Assembly: GCA_020882975.1 (NCBI GenBank)
Contig: JAHRFD010000004.1
Span: forward strand, 1-64,000
Source: Microcoleus sp. EPA2
Lineage (GTDB): Bacteria; Cyanobacteriota; Cyanobacteriia; Cyanobacteriales; Microcoleaceae
Direction of reading: 5' to 3'
Length of the DNA: 64,000 nucleotides
Shown: positions 27,742 through 37,312 of the stretch, one piece after another
Numbering within the stretch: position 1 is the first letter of the stretch
Layout of the letters: every line of letters starts with the position of its first letter
Translations under genes and position numbers: made by a program
The notes under the pieces: generated by a model
Told to the model about the DNA's origin: nothing
Databases searched by the model: none
Seen by the model: only the letters and a program-made list of their open reading frames with translations

Positions 27742-27826
27742 GTAACCGGGGCAAGGATGGAGGAATTGCCCCTAAGAAATACCCTACATATATTGAGCCT
27801 GTGCTTAATTCCTATTAACCCTATGT

Positions 27827-28513
27827 TTAACTTCCTTCCCCAAACCGATAACCTCTGCCATAGACTGTGTGAATCAGCACAGATTCGCGAGGGGCTTCTA
27901 TTTTGCGGCGTAGCAGGCGAATTTGAGCAGCTAATACATTGCTGCTGGGTTTTTCTGCTTCATGCCACAAATATTGGTGAATTTGTTCATGGGTCAGCAA
28001 TTGACCGGGATGGCGCATTAAATATTCTAACAACTGACATTCTTTTTCGGATAAGTCAATGGTGCGATCGCCCCGATAAGCTAATTGATTGTCGTAGTCT
28101 AGTTGCAAATCACCAACTTGTAGCCTTCCCACACCCACATCAGCCTCAAAAGTCGGAGGTCGCCGCAATAAGGCCCGGACTCTGGCGAGGAGTTCTCGCA
28201 ATTCAAAAGGTTTTACCAGATAGTCGTCTGCACCGGCATCCAATCCTTGTACGCGGTCATCTAGGGTATCTTTGGCCGTGAGAAATAGGACTGGTGTATT
28301 CCGTCCTTGCGATCGCAATTGTTGACAAATTGCCAATCCTGTTTTCTGAGGCAACATCCAATCCAAAATTAGCAAATCATAATTGCCCTGAATTGCTAAA
28401 TTGTTGCCCGTTGCGCCATCAAAAGCCACATCAACCCTGTAACCCTCGCGGGTTAAAACTCGACTCAAGGGGTCAGTTAATTCAACTTCATCATCAACTA
28501 AAAGAATCCGCAT
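27827..28513 (-). CDS. OmpR-family response regulator, RppA-like
   Basis: 228 residues: a receiver with acidic DDE at 7-9, phospho-Asp in LLILDWMLP, and Thr and Lys in LFLTAKD and YLVKPFEL. A winged-helix DNA-binding domain ending VYGRGYRF follows. The overall sequence resembles the cyanobacterial RppA/NrsR group, regulators of photosystem and nickel genes paired with RppB/NrsS kinases. No partner kinase gene lies beside it here, so the gene symbol is left open. Divergent from hisG with 110 bases between. Confidence 0.88.
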   Translation of the reverse strand: MRILLVDDEVELTDPLSRVLTREGYRVDVAFDGATGNNLAIQGNYDLLILDWMLPQKTGLAICQQLRSQGRNTPVLFLTAKDTLDDRVQGLDAGADDYLVKPFELRELLARVRALLRRPPTFEADVGVGRLQVGDLQLDYDNQLAYRGDRTIDLSEKECQLLEYLMRHPGQLLTHEQIHQYLWHEAEKPSSNVLAAQIRLLRRKIEAPRESVLIHTVYGRGYRFGEGS

Positions 28514-28623
28514 TCTGATTTTAGATTTTAGATGGGAACAATTTGTGCTATTGTAGTCTAGGAAAAAGTCCTTTCCCTCTCTAGGCTCAAGCCACGCTTG
28601 TTTCCCACTTACCGAGTATTTTT

Positions 28624-29268
28624 ATGATTACCGTAGCACTTCCCAAAGGTGGACTGTTAGCAGACAGCATTCGACTGTTTAAAGCTGTTGGATTAGACTT
28701 CAGTGCTTTTTTGGATTCATCTAACCGCCAGCTTCAAATTTATGACCCTACTGGAACTGCAAAAGCTTTGCTAGTCAGAACCCATGATGTGCCGGTTTAT
28801 GTGGAATATGGTCAAGCAGATTTGGGGATTTCCGGCTATGATGTTTTGCGGGAAAAACAGCCAAAAGTTGCCAGCTTAATTGATTTAAAATTTGGTGAAT
28901 GTCGGCTATCTGTGGCAGTGAAAAAATCTAGTTCTTACCGCAGAAGTGTGGACTTACCTCCTCATGGTAGAGTTGCTTCTAAATTCGTCAACTGTGCTAG
29001 GGAATATTTTCATAATTTGAATTTACCGGTGGAAATTGTGCCGCTTTACGGTTCTGTGGAATTGGGACCGATTACGGGAATGTCGGAGGCCATTGTGGAT
29101 TTGGTGGCGACGGGCAAAACTTTACAGGAAAATGGTTTGGTTGAGATTGATGTTTTGTTTCACAGTACGGCTTATTTGATTGGTCATCCTTTGAGTTACC
29201 GTTTGAATTCCGGTGGTGTGAATGAGGTGATTGGCAAAATGAGAGAGCAAGTTTTGGCTGCGGTTTGA
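28624..29268 (+). CDS. hisG: ATP phosphoribosyltransferase, short form
   Basis: HisG joins ATP and PRPP in the first step of histidine synthesis. The 214 residues lack the C-terminal regulatory domain of long-form enzymes, so it should need HisZ, which is not in the window. Motifs: [10 protein letters not shown] at the N-terminus, [26 protein letters not shown], and [18 protein letters not shown] for PRPP binding. The gene stands alone, as his genes usually do in cyanobacteria. Confidence 0.96.
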   Translation: MITVALPKGGLLADSIRLFKAVGLDFSAFLDSSNRQLQIYDPTGTAKALLVRTHDVPVYVEYGQADLGISGYDVLREKQPKVASLIDLKFGECRLSVAVKKSSSYRRSVDLPPHGRVASKFVNCAREYFHNLNLPVEIVPLYGSVELGPITGMSEAIVDLVATGKTLQENGLVEIDVLFHSTAYLIGHPLSYRLNSGGVNEVIGKMREQVLAAV

Positions 29269-29370
29269 TTTAGCCGAAGGCGGAAGGCAGAAGGGCGGCG
29301 CTTTGCTGGCCCAACTGACTCAACCAGAATGTAACGGGTAAAAAATAGCAGTTGTAGAACTTCTAATTTT

Positions 29371-30834
29371 TTAAGAATTAGGGTTTTTAGAAGCTGGTAC
29401 TAAACCCAGTTTTTCTTGACATCTTTCTATGTAAAGATTCACGACTGTATCCACAGGGTTTTGGGCTGCTAGCTGCTGGAAATATCCCAAGGCGGCGACA
29501 TATTTTCCCGCTTGCCACCCTTGAATTCCTTTGTTAAATAGTGCCTGGGTAAGCTGTTTTACCTCACAATCAGGACTGGATGAACTCCAAACTTCATAGA
29601 TTTCAATAGCTTGCTGTTTTCCCCGTGGCGTTACTCTATCTATCCAGCGATAATAATAATTTGTACTGGGCACCTGGCTGTCCATGACTGTTGTCTGAGA
29701 AGTAGCAAGAATGCTTTCCTGAGCTTTTCCTTCCAATTCGCACTTTAATAGGAGATGTTCCTGGGAATCTGAGTGAGAATTGATGGTGTTGACAAATTCT
29801 CTGGCATGGAGGAGGGCTGTTTCGCTAACAATAATTGTGCAGCCGTATATTTTAGTGAAGTTTTCTAAGCGAGAAGCTGTATTAACAACATCGCCAATCA
29901 CCGTAGAATCCATGCGTCGATCGGACCCTAAGGTGCCAATCATGCCGATACCTGTATGAATTCCTGTACCGATATTGACTGGAGATGATAAATTGTATTG
30001 ATGGCGATCGGCATTAAATTCTTGCAAACTTTTTTGGATGGCTACGGAGGCCTCGATCGCATCTCTAGCGTGAGAATTGGGCCGATCGAAAACCGCCATA
30101 ATTGCATCGCCTAGGTATTTGTCTATAAAACCTCCGTGAGAACTAATGCAATCACTCATTTTAGTAAATAAAGCATTCAGCCATTCAAATGTTTCGCGTG
30201 CTTCTTGAGATTCGGCGATCGCCGTAAAGCCGCGAATGTCGCAAAATAAAATTGTCAACTCTTCTTCTGTGACATTGCCTAACTGAATAGATTCTACTCC
30301 TTGAGGGGCAATTCGTTCGAGCAACTGTTCCGGCACAAATAGGTGAAATTTTTCCGAAAGATACTCGTTAGCCTCCCAAGCAGCGGCGATTTGGCGTTTG
30401 CTTTGCTCTTTTACCTGCTGGTTAAATTCCGTTGAGACAACTTGCGATCGCATTTGGCTCAACTGCAAAACACTCTCAACCTTGGCCAACAACAAGCGAC
30501 TGTTAAAAGGTTTGGTTAAATAATCATCTGCCATCATTTCTAACCCTTTGAGCCTAGAGGTATCGTCATCAAGGGCTGTTAAAAAAATTATGGGTACTGT
30601 TTGCAAAGTCGGATCTTTCCGCAGGCGATCGCACACATCAAAGCCGTTGAGTTCCGGCATCATAATATCGAGTAAAATCAACTCAGGTCGATGGACTCTG
30701 GCCTGGGAAAGTGCTTCGCTGCCAGATACTGCGGAAAAAGTAGTGTATCCTTTGAACTGCAACAATTCTTCGAGTAAAATCAGATTAGCTGGCTCATCAT
30801 CAACCAACAGAATATAGGGCGACTTATTTGACAT
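29371..30834 (-). CDS. Receiver-domain class III adenylate cyclase
   Basis: From ATG 30834 the 487 residues comprise a REC domain with phospho-Asp 56 in LILLDIMMPELNG, a linker of about 60 residues with FHLFVPEQLLERI, a class III cyclase domain and a short C-terminal helical-repeat segment. Catalytic signs: LFCDIRGFT and KYLGDAIMAVF for metals, and the purine-selecting Lys with Thr in DSTVIGDVVNTASRL. A TTG further upstream in frame is unlikely. It lies 176 bases downstream of a hybrid kinase on the same strand, its likely phosphate source. Confidence 0.94.
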   Translation of the reverse strand: MSNKSPYILLVDDEPANLILLEELLQFKGYTTFSAVSGSEALSQARVHRPELILLDIMMPELNGFDVCDRLRKDPTLQTVPIIFLTALDDDTSRLKGLEMMADDYLTKPFNSRLLLAKVESVLQLSQMRSQVVSTEFNQQVKEQSKRQIAAAWEANEYLSEKFHLFVPEQLLERIAPQGVESIQLGNVTEEELTILFCDIRGFTAIAESQEARETFEWLNALFTKMSDCISSHGGFIDKYLGDAIMAVFDRPNSHARDAIEASVAIQKSLQEFNADRHQYNLSSPVNIGTGIHTGIGMIGTLGSDRRMDSTVIGDVVNTASRLENFTKIYGCTIIVSETALLHAREFVNTINSHSDSQEHLLLKCELEGKAQESILATSQTTVMDSQVPSTNYYYRWIDRVTPRGKQQAIEIYEVWSSSSPDCEVKQLTQALFNKGIQGWQAGKYVAALGYFQQLAAQNPVDTVVNLYIERCQEKLGLVPASKNPNS

Positions 30835-31010
30835 TGAATATGATTGGTAGAGTGTGTCACCGATCGGCAAGACTGATGCCCCTGAAATCTATAAAAATAG
30901 CTGAGCTAGGTTTCCTAGCATTCAACTTGAACCTCCATCAGGACTTAGGCAATTGTCAATATTTCTCTACTATTGAGTCTAGCCTTTCCCGTAATAAATT
31001 GTAATATTTT

Positions 31011-33224
31011 TTAACTAAGAAAAGAACGGACTGTAGCGATCGCCAAATTCAGATCCAGTGGCTTGCTCAAATAATCACAAGCTCCAGCTTCCAAACAGCG
31101 CTCGCGATCCCCCGGCATCGCCATTGCAGTCAAGGCAATCATCGGCACAGACTTCCACACAGGATCTGCCTTAACTCGTCGCATCAACTCAAAGCCATCC
31201 ACATCCGGTAACTGAATATCCATCAAAATCAAATCCGGCAGTAACTCCGGGGCGTTAATCGGCGCACCCATCCGATCGAGCATCCCCTTCCCATCAGCAA
31301 TCATCTCTACCCCATAGCCCTCCAATTCCAGCACCTCAGAAATCAACATTTGGTTCAAAGGCTGGTCTTCAACCACCAAAATCCGCTTGCTACCGATGGG
31401 TAAAGGCATCGCAGAGGCAGAGTTAAAACCGGAGTCTAGGGAAGAAGCCACAGATATTGCCAACTCTTGACGCATCTCCGTCAAAGGTAGCCAAACGCGG
31501 AACCGACTTCCCCGATCGCAACTAGACTGAAAAGAAACAGTCCCCCCGTGCAATTCTGCCAGTCGTTTAGTCAAAGCCAAACCCAAACCAGTACCTTCGT
31601 GGCGCTTAGTTAGAGAAGAATCTACCTGTTGAAAAGGTCGAAATAGCAAGTGCCAGCGGTCTTCAGGAATGCCGATACCAGAGTCTTTGACCTCAAAACA
31701 AAAATAAGGTGTGCTGGCATTGACAGGAGAACAGTCAGGGCGATAATCGCCGTTAATTTCATTACCGTAGGCCAAACGCCCGCTGAGTTTCACTTTCCCC
31801 TGCTCTGGGGTAAATTTGACGGCATTGGAAAGTAAATTAATCACAATTTGTCGGACTCGCCGTTCGTCGAGCAAAACCTTAGTAATGCGGTAGTCGAGTT
31901 CCAAAGACAAAGCGATGCGTTTTTTGTCAGCCCGCGGCTGAATCATTTTCAGACAGTCCGTAGCCAGTTCGTGAACGCGAACCGGCTGTAAATTCAGCTC
32001 TGTTTTGCCAGCTTCAATTTTAGAAAGGTCGAGAATATCATTGATTAGCTGCAACAAGTGCTGGCCGCTTTTTTCAATCAATTCTACGTACTGGACTTGT
32101 CGGTTGCTCAACTGTCCGGCTGTTTGCCGCAGTAGCAAGTCAGAAAAGCCGAGAATGCTGTTGAGAGGTGTCCGCAATTCGTGGGACATTGATGCCAGAA
32201 ACTCGGATTTCAACTGAGAAGAATACTCTAACTGTTGATTAACTTGGCGCAAGTCTTCTTGTGCCTGGGCCCGCTCGATGGCGGCTCCCAGAGTCCGACA
32301 AGCCGCTTCGAGTACGTCTTGGTGGAGGGCGGTTTGTAGTTGTTTGACGTTGCGGGACTCCAGGGTTAGTACGCCGATAATTGTACCGTCGGTGGCGGCG
32401 ATCGGGAAAATGCCCAATTGACCGATGCCTGGGTGCCGAAATTGTGGCACTGCATTGGGATGTTTGGCATAATCCTCCACAAACAAAGGTTTACCAGTTG
32501 CTACTACTTCCCACAGCAAACCTGTGCCGTAGGGAATACCTTTGTCGAGGAGTTCTTGCATACTTGCGGCTACTGGTTCCCCGTAGCTAGCCAGAAATTG
32601 AGTGGAAACTTGGTTGGAAATCGCTGCGGCTTGTCGTTCGTTTCCCTTGCCGCTAATCACCTTCACATCTCCGAAAGCTGCATTCATGGCTTCTACTAGA
32701 TAGCTGAGGGCAAATTGACCGATTTCCTGCAAACTTTTCGAGTTTTGCAGCCGTTCTGTCAAACCTAGGAGAAATCTCAGTCGCCTGACTTCGGCGTTTA
32801 AGCTAGCTTGAGAGTTGTGGTATATGGTAACATCTCTAAATGTAAATAGCCGTCCGCCGCTGTCGGTGATAGTGGCGCTGGCTTCTAAACAAACCCCATT
32901 GGATTGCTCAAAATAAAATGATACATTGTCATTTTGAGTTTTTTCTAGTGCTTGCTGAAACTGTTCCCACTGCTGAAGTGACCAGTAACCCCGATCGACT
33001 ATTTCCGCAAACAGCAGGTATGACTTGGGCTTGGTTGCCAGCCATTCTGGGGCGATTCCCCAGGTATTGGCCAATTTTTGGTTAAACAAAACTAAGCTGT
33101 CAGAGGAGTCGAACAGAGCGATCGCATTGTCTACTTGGTTGAGAATCAATTCTTGGTCTGCCCTCAACTGCTGCAAGTCTCTCTCCATTTTTTCTGTGTT
33201 GGTAGCTCTTAGTTTTGTGGTCAT
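31011..33224 (-). CDS. Hybrid sensor histidine kinase (PAS, GAF, HisKA, HATPase, REC)
   Basis: 737 residues: PAS near 20-135, GAF near 155-325, HisKA with SMSHELRTPLNSILGF, HATPase with NLLSNAVKFTP, DSGIGIPED and GTGLGLALTK, and a REC domain with LILMDIQLPDVDGFE and YLSKPLDL. The GAF domain has no Cys-His motif, so it is not a bilin sensor, and there are no membrane spans. It sits directly upstream of the receiver-cyclase, a plausible two-gene route from signal to cAMP. The true input is unknown. Confidence 0.94.
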   Translation of the reverse strand: MTTKLRATNTEKMERDLQQLRADQELILNQVDNAIALFDSSDSLVLFNQKLANTWGIAPEWLATKPKSYLLFAEIVDRGYWSLQQWEQFQQALEKTQNDNVSFYFEQSNGVCLEASATITDSGGRLFTFRDVTIYHNSQASLNAEVRRLRFLLGLTERLQNSKSLQEIGQFALSYLVEAMNAAFGDVKVISGKGNERQAAAISNQVSTQFLASYGEPVAASMQELLDKGIPYGTGLLWEVVATGKPLFVEDYAKHPNAVPQFRHPGIGQLGIFPIAATDGTIIGVLTLESRNVKQLQTALHQDVLEAACRTLGAAIERAQAQEDLRQVNQQLEYSSQLKSEFLASMSHELRTPLNSILGFSDLLLRQTAGQLSNRQVQYVELIEKSGQHLLQLINDILDLSKIEAGKTELNLQPVRVHELATDCLKMIQPRADKKRIALSLELDYRITKVLLDERRVRQIVINLLSNAVKFTPEQGKVKLSGRLAYGNEINGDYRPDCSPVNASTPYFCFEVKDSGIGIPEDRWHLLFRPFQQVDSSLTKRHEGTGLGLALTKRLAELHGGTVSFQSSCDRGSRFRVWLPLTEMRQELAISVASSLDSGFNSASAMPLPIGSKRILVVEDQPLNQMLISEVLELEGYGVEMIADGKGMLDRMGAPINAPELLPDLILMDIQLPDVDGFELMRRVKADPVWKSVPMIALTAMAMPGDRERCLEAGACDYLSKPLDLNLAIATVRSFLS

Positions 33225-33377
33225 ATTTTTTTTAAGAAGCTGGTAAAAACTATTTTAAAATTATTTATTTAATTTGACATACTTTGATGATTTTTGACAG
33301 TGAGGGCGATCGATCTAGTTTGTGATCTTAGACACTAGCTTTGGTTGATTAAACATCAAACAACAACCCAAATAATA

Positions 33378-33401
33378 ACCCGGTTTTTCGGGAAACCGGG
33401 T
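33378..33401. repeat. Perfect ACCCGGTTT/AAACCGGGT hairpin
   Basis: Nine-base arms at 33378-33386 and 33393-33401 enclose TTCGGG. A run of eight or more T follows at 33413-33421 on the plus strand, but both neighbouring genes are on the minus strand. It therefore reads better as a dispersed palindromic repeat than as a terminator of a known gene. Confidence 0.6.
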
Positions 33402-33456
33402 AGTTCACTGTACTTTTTTTTACTTAAACATTCATCCACATTCAGAGCGATGGGAC

Positions 33457-34170
33457 TTATTGTTTATGAGGCTTTTTCGGAAAAGGAATGCCTAAATTTT
33501 CATGAAAAACAAGTTGAGTTTTATACGTCAAGCGGCGGTTAACTTGTTTGATAATTTTTTCCAAAATTCCTTGACCAGTTTTTTTAATTAAAGATTCCGA
33601 CATCGCTCGAATAAACTTCGGAAACGAAACTCCGACAGCTAAATCCAGCTTCCACTCAGCAATGGTAATCAGAGGTGGTAATTGAGAGCGATCGGCACTT
33701 TGCCTATTTTTGGCAAACTCCTCCGCAGATACTTCCACCAAATCCATAGCGGAGCAAAAATTAACTTCATATCCCGGTGGCGTATAATTCGGAATCGGAA
33801 TGGTTTTAATCAAATAAGTGCCTCGCGCATCAGGCGGTAGTAACTCTAAACCAATTCTAGCTTCCACGCGGTAGCCGAAAGCACCAAAACGCCCGATTAA
33901 TAAATCATAGCCATTTTCTCCGATCGGCTCAGCCTTCATCGGCAAAGCACACTGAGAAAACCAACTCTTATGGTTGTTCAAATGCTGCGCCACCGTAGCA
34001 GCATCAGCATACATCTCCATGCTGTCTTCAAAATGTGTACTAAACCAAATCAGCCCTGCTTCCTCGGAGACATCTGCACCTCCACTCGACGGTAGCTGGA
34101 AACTTCCATCTGGGTAGCAAATTTCCTCAGAAGTCTCAACGGTTGGATATTCAGCGGAATCCTGCTTCAT
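33457..34170 (-). CDS. DUF1997 family protein
   Basis: From ATG 34170, preceded by AGGAG on the minus strand, the 237-residue protein has the DUF1997 pattern: TVAQHLNNHKSWFSQCALPM, then LLIGRFGAFGYRVEARIGLEL and the C-terminal IKQVNRRLTYKTQLVFHENL. The family is shared by cyanobacteria and plastids, probably adopts a START/polyketide-cyclase-like fold, and has no settled role. The leader read from 34263 lacks a ribosome site. Divergent from the SDR gene. Confidence 0.85.
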   Translation of the reverse strand: MKQDSAEYPTVETSEEICYPDGSFQLPSSGGADVSEEAGLIWFSTHFEDSMEMYADAATVAQHLNNHKSWFSQCALPMKAEPIGENGYDLLIGRFGAFGYRVEARIGLELLPPDARGTYLIKTIPIPNYTPPGYEVNFCSAMDLVEVSAEEFAKNRQSADRSQLPPLITIAEWKLDLAVGVSFPKFIRAMSESLIKKTGQGILEKIIKQVNRRLTYKTQLVFHENLGIPFPKKPHKQ

Positions 34171-34301
34171 GGTTTGCTCTCCTGTTATAGACGATGCCGA
34201 TCGATTGGGGGGATGTAGCAAGTTCGGAAACTCCCTACAATTAACAAATGGATAGTTGCTCATAGCAACAAAAATGACCCTTGTTCAGCATAACTCGACT
34301 T

Positions 34302-34961
34302 ATGAAAGCATTTGTAGCAGGAGCCACAGGTCAAACTGGCCGCCGAATTGTCACAGAATTGGTCAAGCGCGGGATTCCGGTACGTGCTCTAGTCCGTAAT
34401 TTAGAGACAGCTAGGCAAATTTTACCCCCGGAAGCAGAGTTAGTCACTGGAGATGTATTAAATGCCACTTCTCTTGCCGATGCTATCGGTGATAGTACGG
34501 TATTGCTGTGCGCGACGGGTGCAGCCCCAGGCTTTGACCCTACATTGCCCTATCGGGTGGATTTTGAGGGAACCAAAAATTTGGTGGATGCAGCTAAGGC
34601 TAAGGGAATAGAGCATTTTGTGCTGGTGACATCTCTGTGCGTCTCAAACTTTTTTCACCCCCTGAATTTGTTTTGGCTGATTCTGGTGTGGAAAAAGCAA
34701 GCTGAGGATTATTTGCAAAAAAGTGGCTTGACTTTTACCATTGTCCGACCGGGTGGTCTCAAAAATGAGGATAATTCTTATGCGATCGTCATGGACTCAG
34801 CAGACAAACTATCAGAGGGTAGCATTCCCCGCACTAAGGTAGCTCAAGTGTGCGTGGAAGCCCTATTTGAGCCGGCTTCTCGCAATAAGGTAGTGGAGAT
34901 TGTGGCAAAGTCCGAGGCTCCCCAAAAGAGTTTCGATCAGTTATTTGCCAGTGTGATTTGA
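34302..34961 (+). CDS. Atypical SDR family NAD(P)-binding protein
   Basis: From ATG 34302, 219 residues begin with the nucleotide-binding AGATGQTGRRIVTEL (GxxGxxG). VTGDVLNATSL and VLVTSLCVSN follow, and then FTIVRPGGL. There is no catalytic Tyr-x-x-x-Lys in canonical form, which places it with atypical SDRs such as the TIC62/HCF173/Ycf39-like group. Roles in that group include photosystem assembly or redox sensing; for this protein the role is inferred only at family level. Confidence 0.9.
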   Translation: MKAFVAGATGQTGRRIVTELVKRGIPVRALVRNLETARQILPPEAELVTGDVLNATSLADAIGDSTVLLCATGAAPGFDPTLPYRVDFEGTKNLVDAAKAKGIEHFVLVTSLCVSNFFHPLNLFWLILVWKKQAEDYLQKSGLTFTIVRPGGLKNEDNSYAIVMDSADKLSEGSIPRTKVAQVCVEALFEPASRNKVVEIVAKSEAPQKSFDQLFASVI

Positions 34962-35220
34962 GGAGATTGTAGCTCCACTTAATTGATTAAGTAAAACGAG
35001 TTGGCGATCGGAGTCCCGACTTATTAAAGCAGTCGGGACTCTGGTGTGCAGAGGGGGAGGAGTCGATGGTTATTTAATTTAAATTACTCTCATCTGGGCC
35101 AAAAAGTAGATTTAAAATGATATAAAACTTCAAATTCAAGCAAGTTTCCATATTTAGATAGATGTTGTATTTTGAGTTATTTGTTTACCTTGAATATAGA
35201 GACTTATTAATAAAAATGCC
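34962..35220. other. Intergenic region with a perfect hairpin
   Basis: GAGTCCCGACT (35011-35021) and AGTCGGGACTC (35031-35041) form an 11-bp stem with a 9-base loop after the SDR gene. There is no T-run directly after it, and it belongs to the CCCGACTT repeat type also seen at 19590. The rest is A/T-rich without visible features. Confidence 0.6.
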
Positions 35221-35469
35221 GTGATTTATCCCACTCCCGATCCCTTTCCAGGGCCACAGATTCCCAGTACCGAACCGGGGTTGCCGACTATACCCGCATC
35301 GCCACCAGTGCCTGGTCCGATTCCCGAAACAGTGCCAGGGATAGTACCGGAGCCAGTACCAGCCCCAATTCCCCAGCCAATTCCCGAACCGGTGCCAGAA
35401 ACTGTACCCTCGCCGATTCCTCAGACAGTGCCGGGGCCAATTCCTCAGACAATCCCTGAGCCGGTGTAA
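35221..35469 (+). CDS. Proline-rich repetitive small protein (uncertain)
   Basis: An 82-codon frame from GTG 35221. After PTPDPFPGPQIP it consists of PxP units with a rough 4 to 6 residue period (PIPETVPGIVPEPVPAPIP). It stays in frame with no stop, and the amino-acid pattern is better kept than the base pattern, which argues for translation. There is no signal peptide, no membrane segment and no clear ribosome site; an ATG five bases upstream in another frame ends at once. It could be a wall or sheath-like peptide, or a non-coding minisatellite. It lies between the SDR gene and ychF. Confidence 0.4.
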   Translation: MIYPTPDPFPGPQIPSTEPGLPTIPASPPVPGPIPETVPGIVPEPVPAPIPQPIPEPVPETVPSPIPQTVPGPIPQTIPEPV

Positions 35470-35664
35470 ATTACGTTTGAGTCGAGAGCCTGATACCAGA
35501 CTGTTTGTGAGGTTGATGTCCAACACCCACTTTCTCCAATTGTGGTTGTGAAATATCAACCTCACATATTTATACAAGCTTAGCTGTAGAAGCGAGCACA
35601 GACAAGTCAAATATATTGGTATTGCTTATGATATTTTGAAACAGTGATACGTTTCTAAATAGCC

Positions 35665-36756
35665 ATGCTTACCGCCGGAATTGTCGGACTGCCTAATGTT
35701 GGCAAATCTACTTTGTTTAATGCCCTGGTTGCTAATGCCAAGGCGACTGCTGCTAATTTTCCTTTCTGTACGATCGAGCCAAATACGGGTGTCGTGGCAG
35801 TGCCAGACGAACGGTTGAAGGTGCTGAGCGATATTTGCAATTCCGCGCAAATAGTGCCGACGCGGATGGAGTTTGTGGATATTGCAGGTTTGGTGAAGGG
35901 GGCGAGTCAGGGGGAAGGATTGGGAAATCAATTTTTGTCTCATATTCGGGCTGTAGATGCGATCGTCCATGTTGTCCGCTGTTTTGAGAATGATGATATC
36001 ATTCACGTTGCGGGTTCTGTCGATCCCCTTCGAGATATTGACATTATCAATCTCGAATTAATTCTCGCAGATTTGGCTCAAATTGAACGCAGGCTCGATC
36101 GCACTCGCAAGCTAGCCCGCAACAATAAAGAAGCTCAGGCAGAAGTAGACATCCTCGAAAAATTGGTCGCAGTTTTGAATGCGGGTAAACCAGCACGACA
36201 GTACAGTTTCACCCAGGAGGAAGCTGAGCTAGTCAAAGGTTTGGAATTACTAACCAATAAACCCATTATCTATGCTGCCAACGTATCTGAGGATGATTTG
36301 GCCACAGGAAATAGCTATGTGGAACAGGTGGGGGCAGTAGCAGCAGCAGAAAATGCTAAGGTTGTTATAGTTTCGGCACAAGTTGAGTCAGAATTGGTGG
36401 AGTTATCCGAGGAAGAACGCACAGATTTCCTCGAATCTCTGGGGGTGAAAGAAGGTGGCTTAAAATCTCTGATTCGAGCTACTTACGAATTGTTAGGTTT
36501 GCGGACTTATTTTACTAGCGGGCCAAAGGAAACTCGTGCTTGGACGATTATCGCCGGAATGTTGGCACCGCAAGCTGCGGGAGTAATTCACTCCGATTTT
36601 GAACGGGGCTTTATCCGGGCTGAAACTGTGGCCTATCAAGATTTAGTTACCACGGGTGGGATGAATGCGGCTAAGGAAAAAGGCCTGGTTCGCAGTGAAG
36701 GTAAAGAGTATGTTGTACAAGAGGGGGATGTGCTGTTGTTCCGATTTAATGTTTAG
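35665..36756 (+). CDS. ychF: Redox-responsive ATPase YchF
   Basis: The 363-residue OBG-family P-loop protein has G1 GLPNVGKSTLFNAL, G3 VDIAGLVKGAS and a C-terminal TGS-like domain. Instead of the GTP-specific NKxD it has the altered G4 region YAANVSEDDL, as in YchF/Ola1 proteins that prefer ATP. These bind ribosomes and affect stress tolerance. Length and motifs are complete. The holin-like gene follows 21 bases downstream on the same strand, so they may share a transcript. Confidence 0.97.
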   Translation: MLTAGIVGLPNVGKSTLFNALVANAKATAANFPFCTIEPNTGVVAVPDERLKVLSDICNSAQIVPTRMEFVDIAGLVKGASQGEGLGNQFLSHIRAVDAIVHVVRCFENDDIIHVAGSVDPLRDIDIINLELILADLAQIERRLDRTRKLARNNKEAQAEVDILEKLVAVLNAGKPARQYSFTQEEAELVKGLELLTNKPIIYAANVSEDDLATGNSYVEQVGAVAAAENAKVVIVSAQVESELVELSEEERTDFLESLGVKEGGLKSLIRATYELLGLRTYFTSGPKETRAWTIIAGMLAPQAAGVIHSDFERGFIRAETVAYQDLVTTGGMNAAKEKGLVRSEGKEYVVQEGDVLLFRFNV

Positions 36757-36777
36757 CTTTCTCAGGGAGATTGGCAC

Positions 36778-37143
36778 ATGAATATTGTTTCGTTGGCAAT
36801 TGCTTGGTTGGTAACATCAGTGAGCTTTTTTATTATTTCCAAGTTGCCAATTGGGGTAGATATTGACACTTTTGGAAAAGCGATGATGTCGGCAGCGGTT
36901 TTTGGATTACTAAATGCTTTGGTGCGGCCGATTTTTTTATTGTTTACTTTTCCAGCAGTGTTGATCACTTTTGGTTTGTTTATGATTTTTATCAATGCTG
37001 CTATTTTTGGATTGGCGGCTTGGTTAGTGGATGGATTTCGGTTGCGATGGGGAATTTGGAGTGCTTTACTGGGGGCGATCGCCCTCGGTTTTATTAACTC
37101 TTTGCTTTATGAGTTGTTAGGACCAATACTTAATTCTCGGTAG
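36778..37143 (+). CDS. Phage-holin-4-like membrane protein, paralogue
   Basis: 121 residues, four hydrophobic helices, preceded by GGGAG. Family motifs are LLNALVRPIFLLFTFPAVLITFGLF and AAWLVDGFRL. It resembles the protein at 10589-10960 in layout, and both have bulky hydrophobic loops and no charged pore motif. There are no lysis or phage genes beside it. Position right behind ychF suggests cotranscription but not a shared function. Confidence 0.87.
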   Translation: MNIVSLAIAWLVTSVSFFIISKLPIGVDIDTFGKAMMSAAVFGLLNALVRPIFLLFTFPAVLITFGLFMIFINAAIFGLAAWLVDGFRLRWGIWSALLGAIALGFINSLLYELLGPILNSR

Positions 37144-37178
37144 GTAAAAGTAACGTGGGGCTCGTTTATTGGTAACTG

Positions 37179-37300
37179 GTTCCTAGGCTCTGCCTAGGAA
37201 TCAATATCCAGAGGCTCTGCCTCGCTTTGTTGACCCGGAAAAACAGAGACCGAGCCAAAGCATCTACGTTCCCAGGCTAGGCCTGGGAGCGACGAGAAAG
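37179..37300. repeat. GGCTCTGCCT palindromic repeat block
   Basis: GTTCCTAGGCTCTGCCTAGGAA (near-palindrome), then CCAGAGGCTCTGCCTCG, then GTTCCCAGGCTAGGCCTGGGAGC. The first two modules repeat those at 14724-14770. It lies between convergent genes. Confidence 0.75.
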
Positions 37301-37312
37301 GGGTATTTTTAG

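Noticed and set aside
27757..28281. 174-codon plus-strand frame opposite the RppA-like regulator
   Set aside because: It lies wholly antisense to a gene with complete receiver and winged-helix motifs.
35185..35610. 141-codon minus-strand frame rich in Trp, Arg and Gly
   Set aside because: It is the antisense of the proline-rich repeat (Pro codons read as Trp/Gly/Arg) and lacks any other support.
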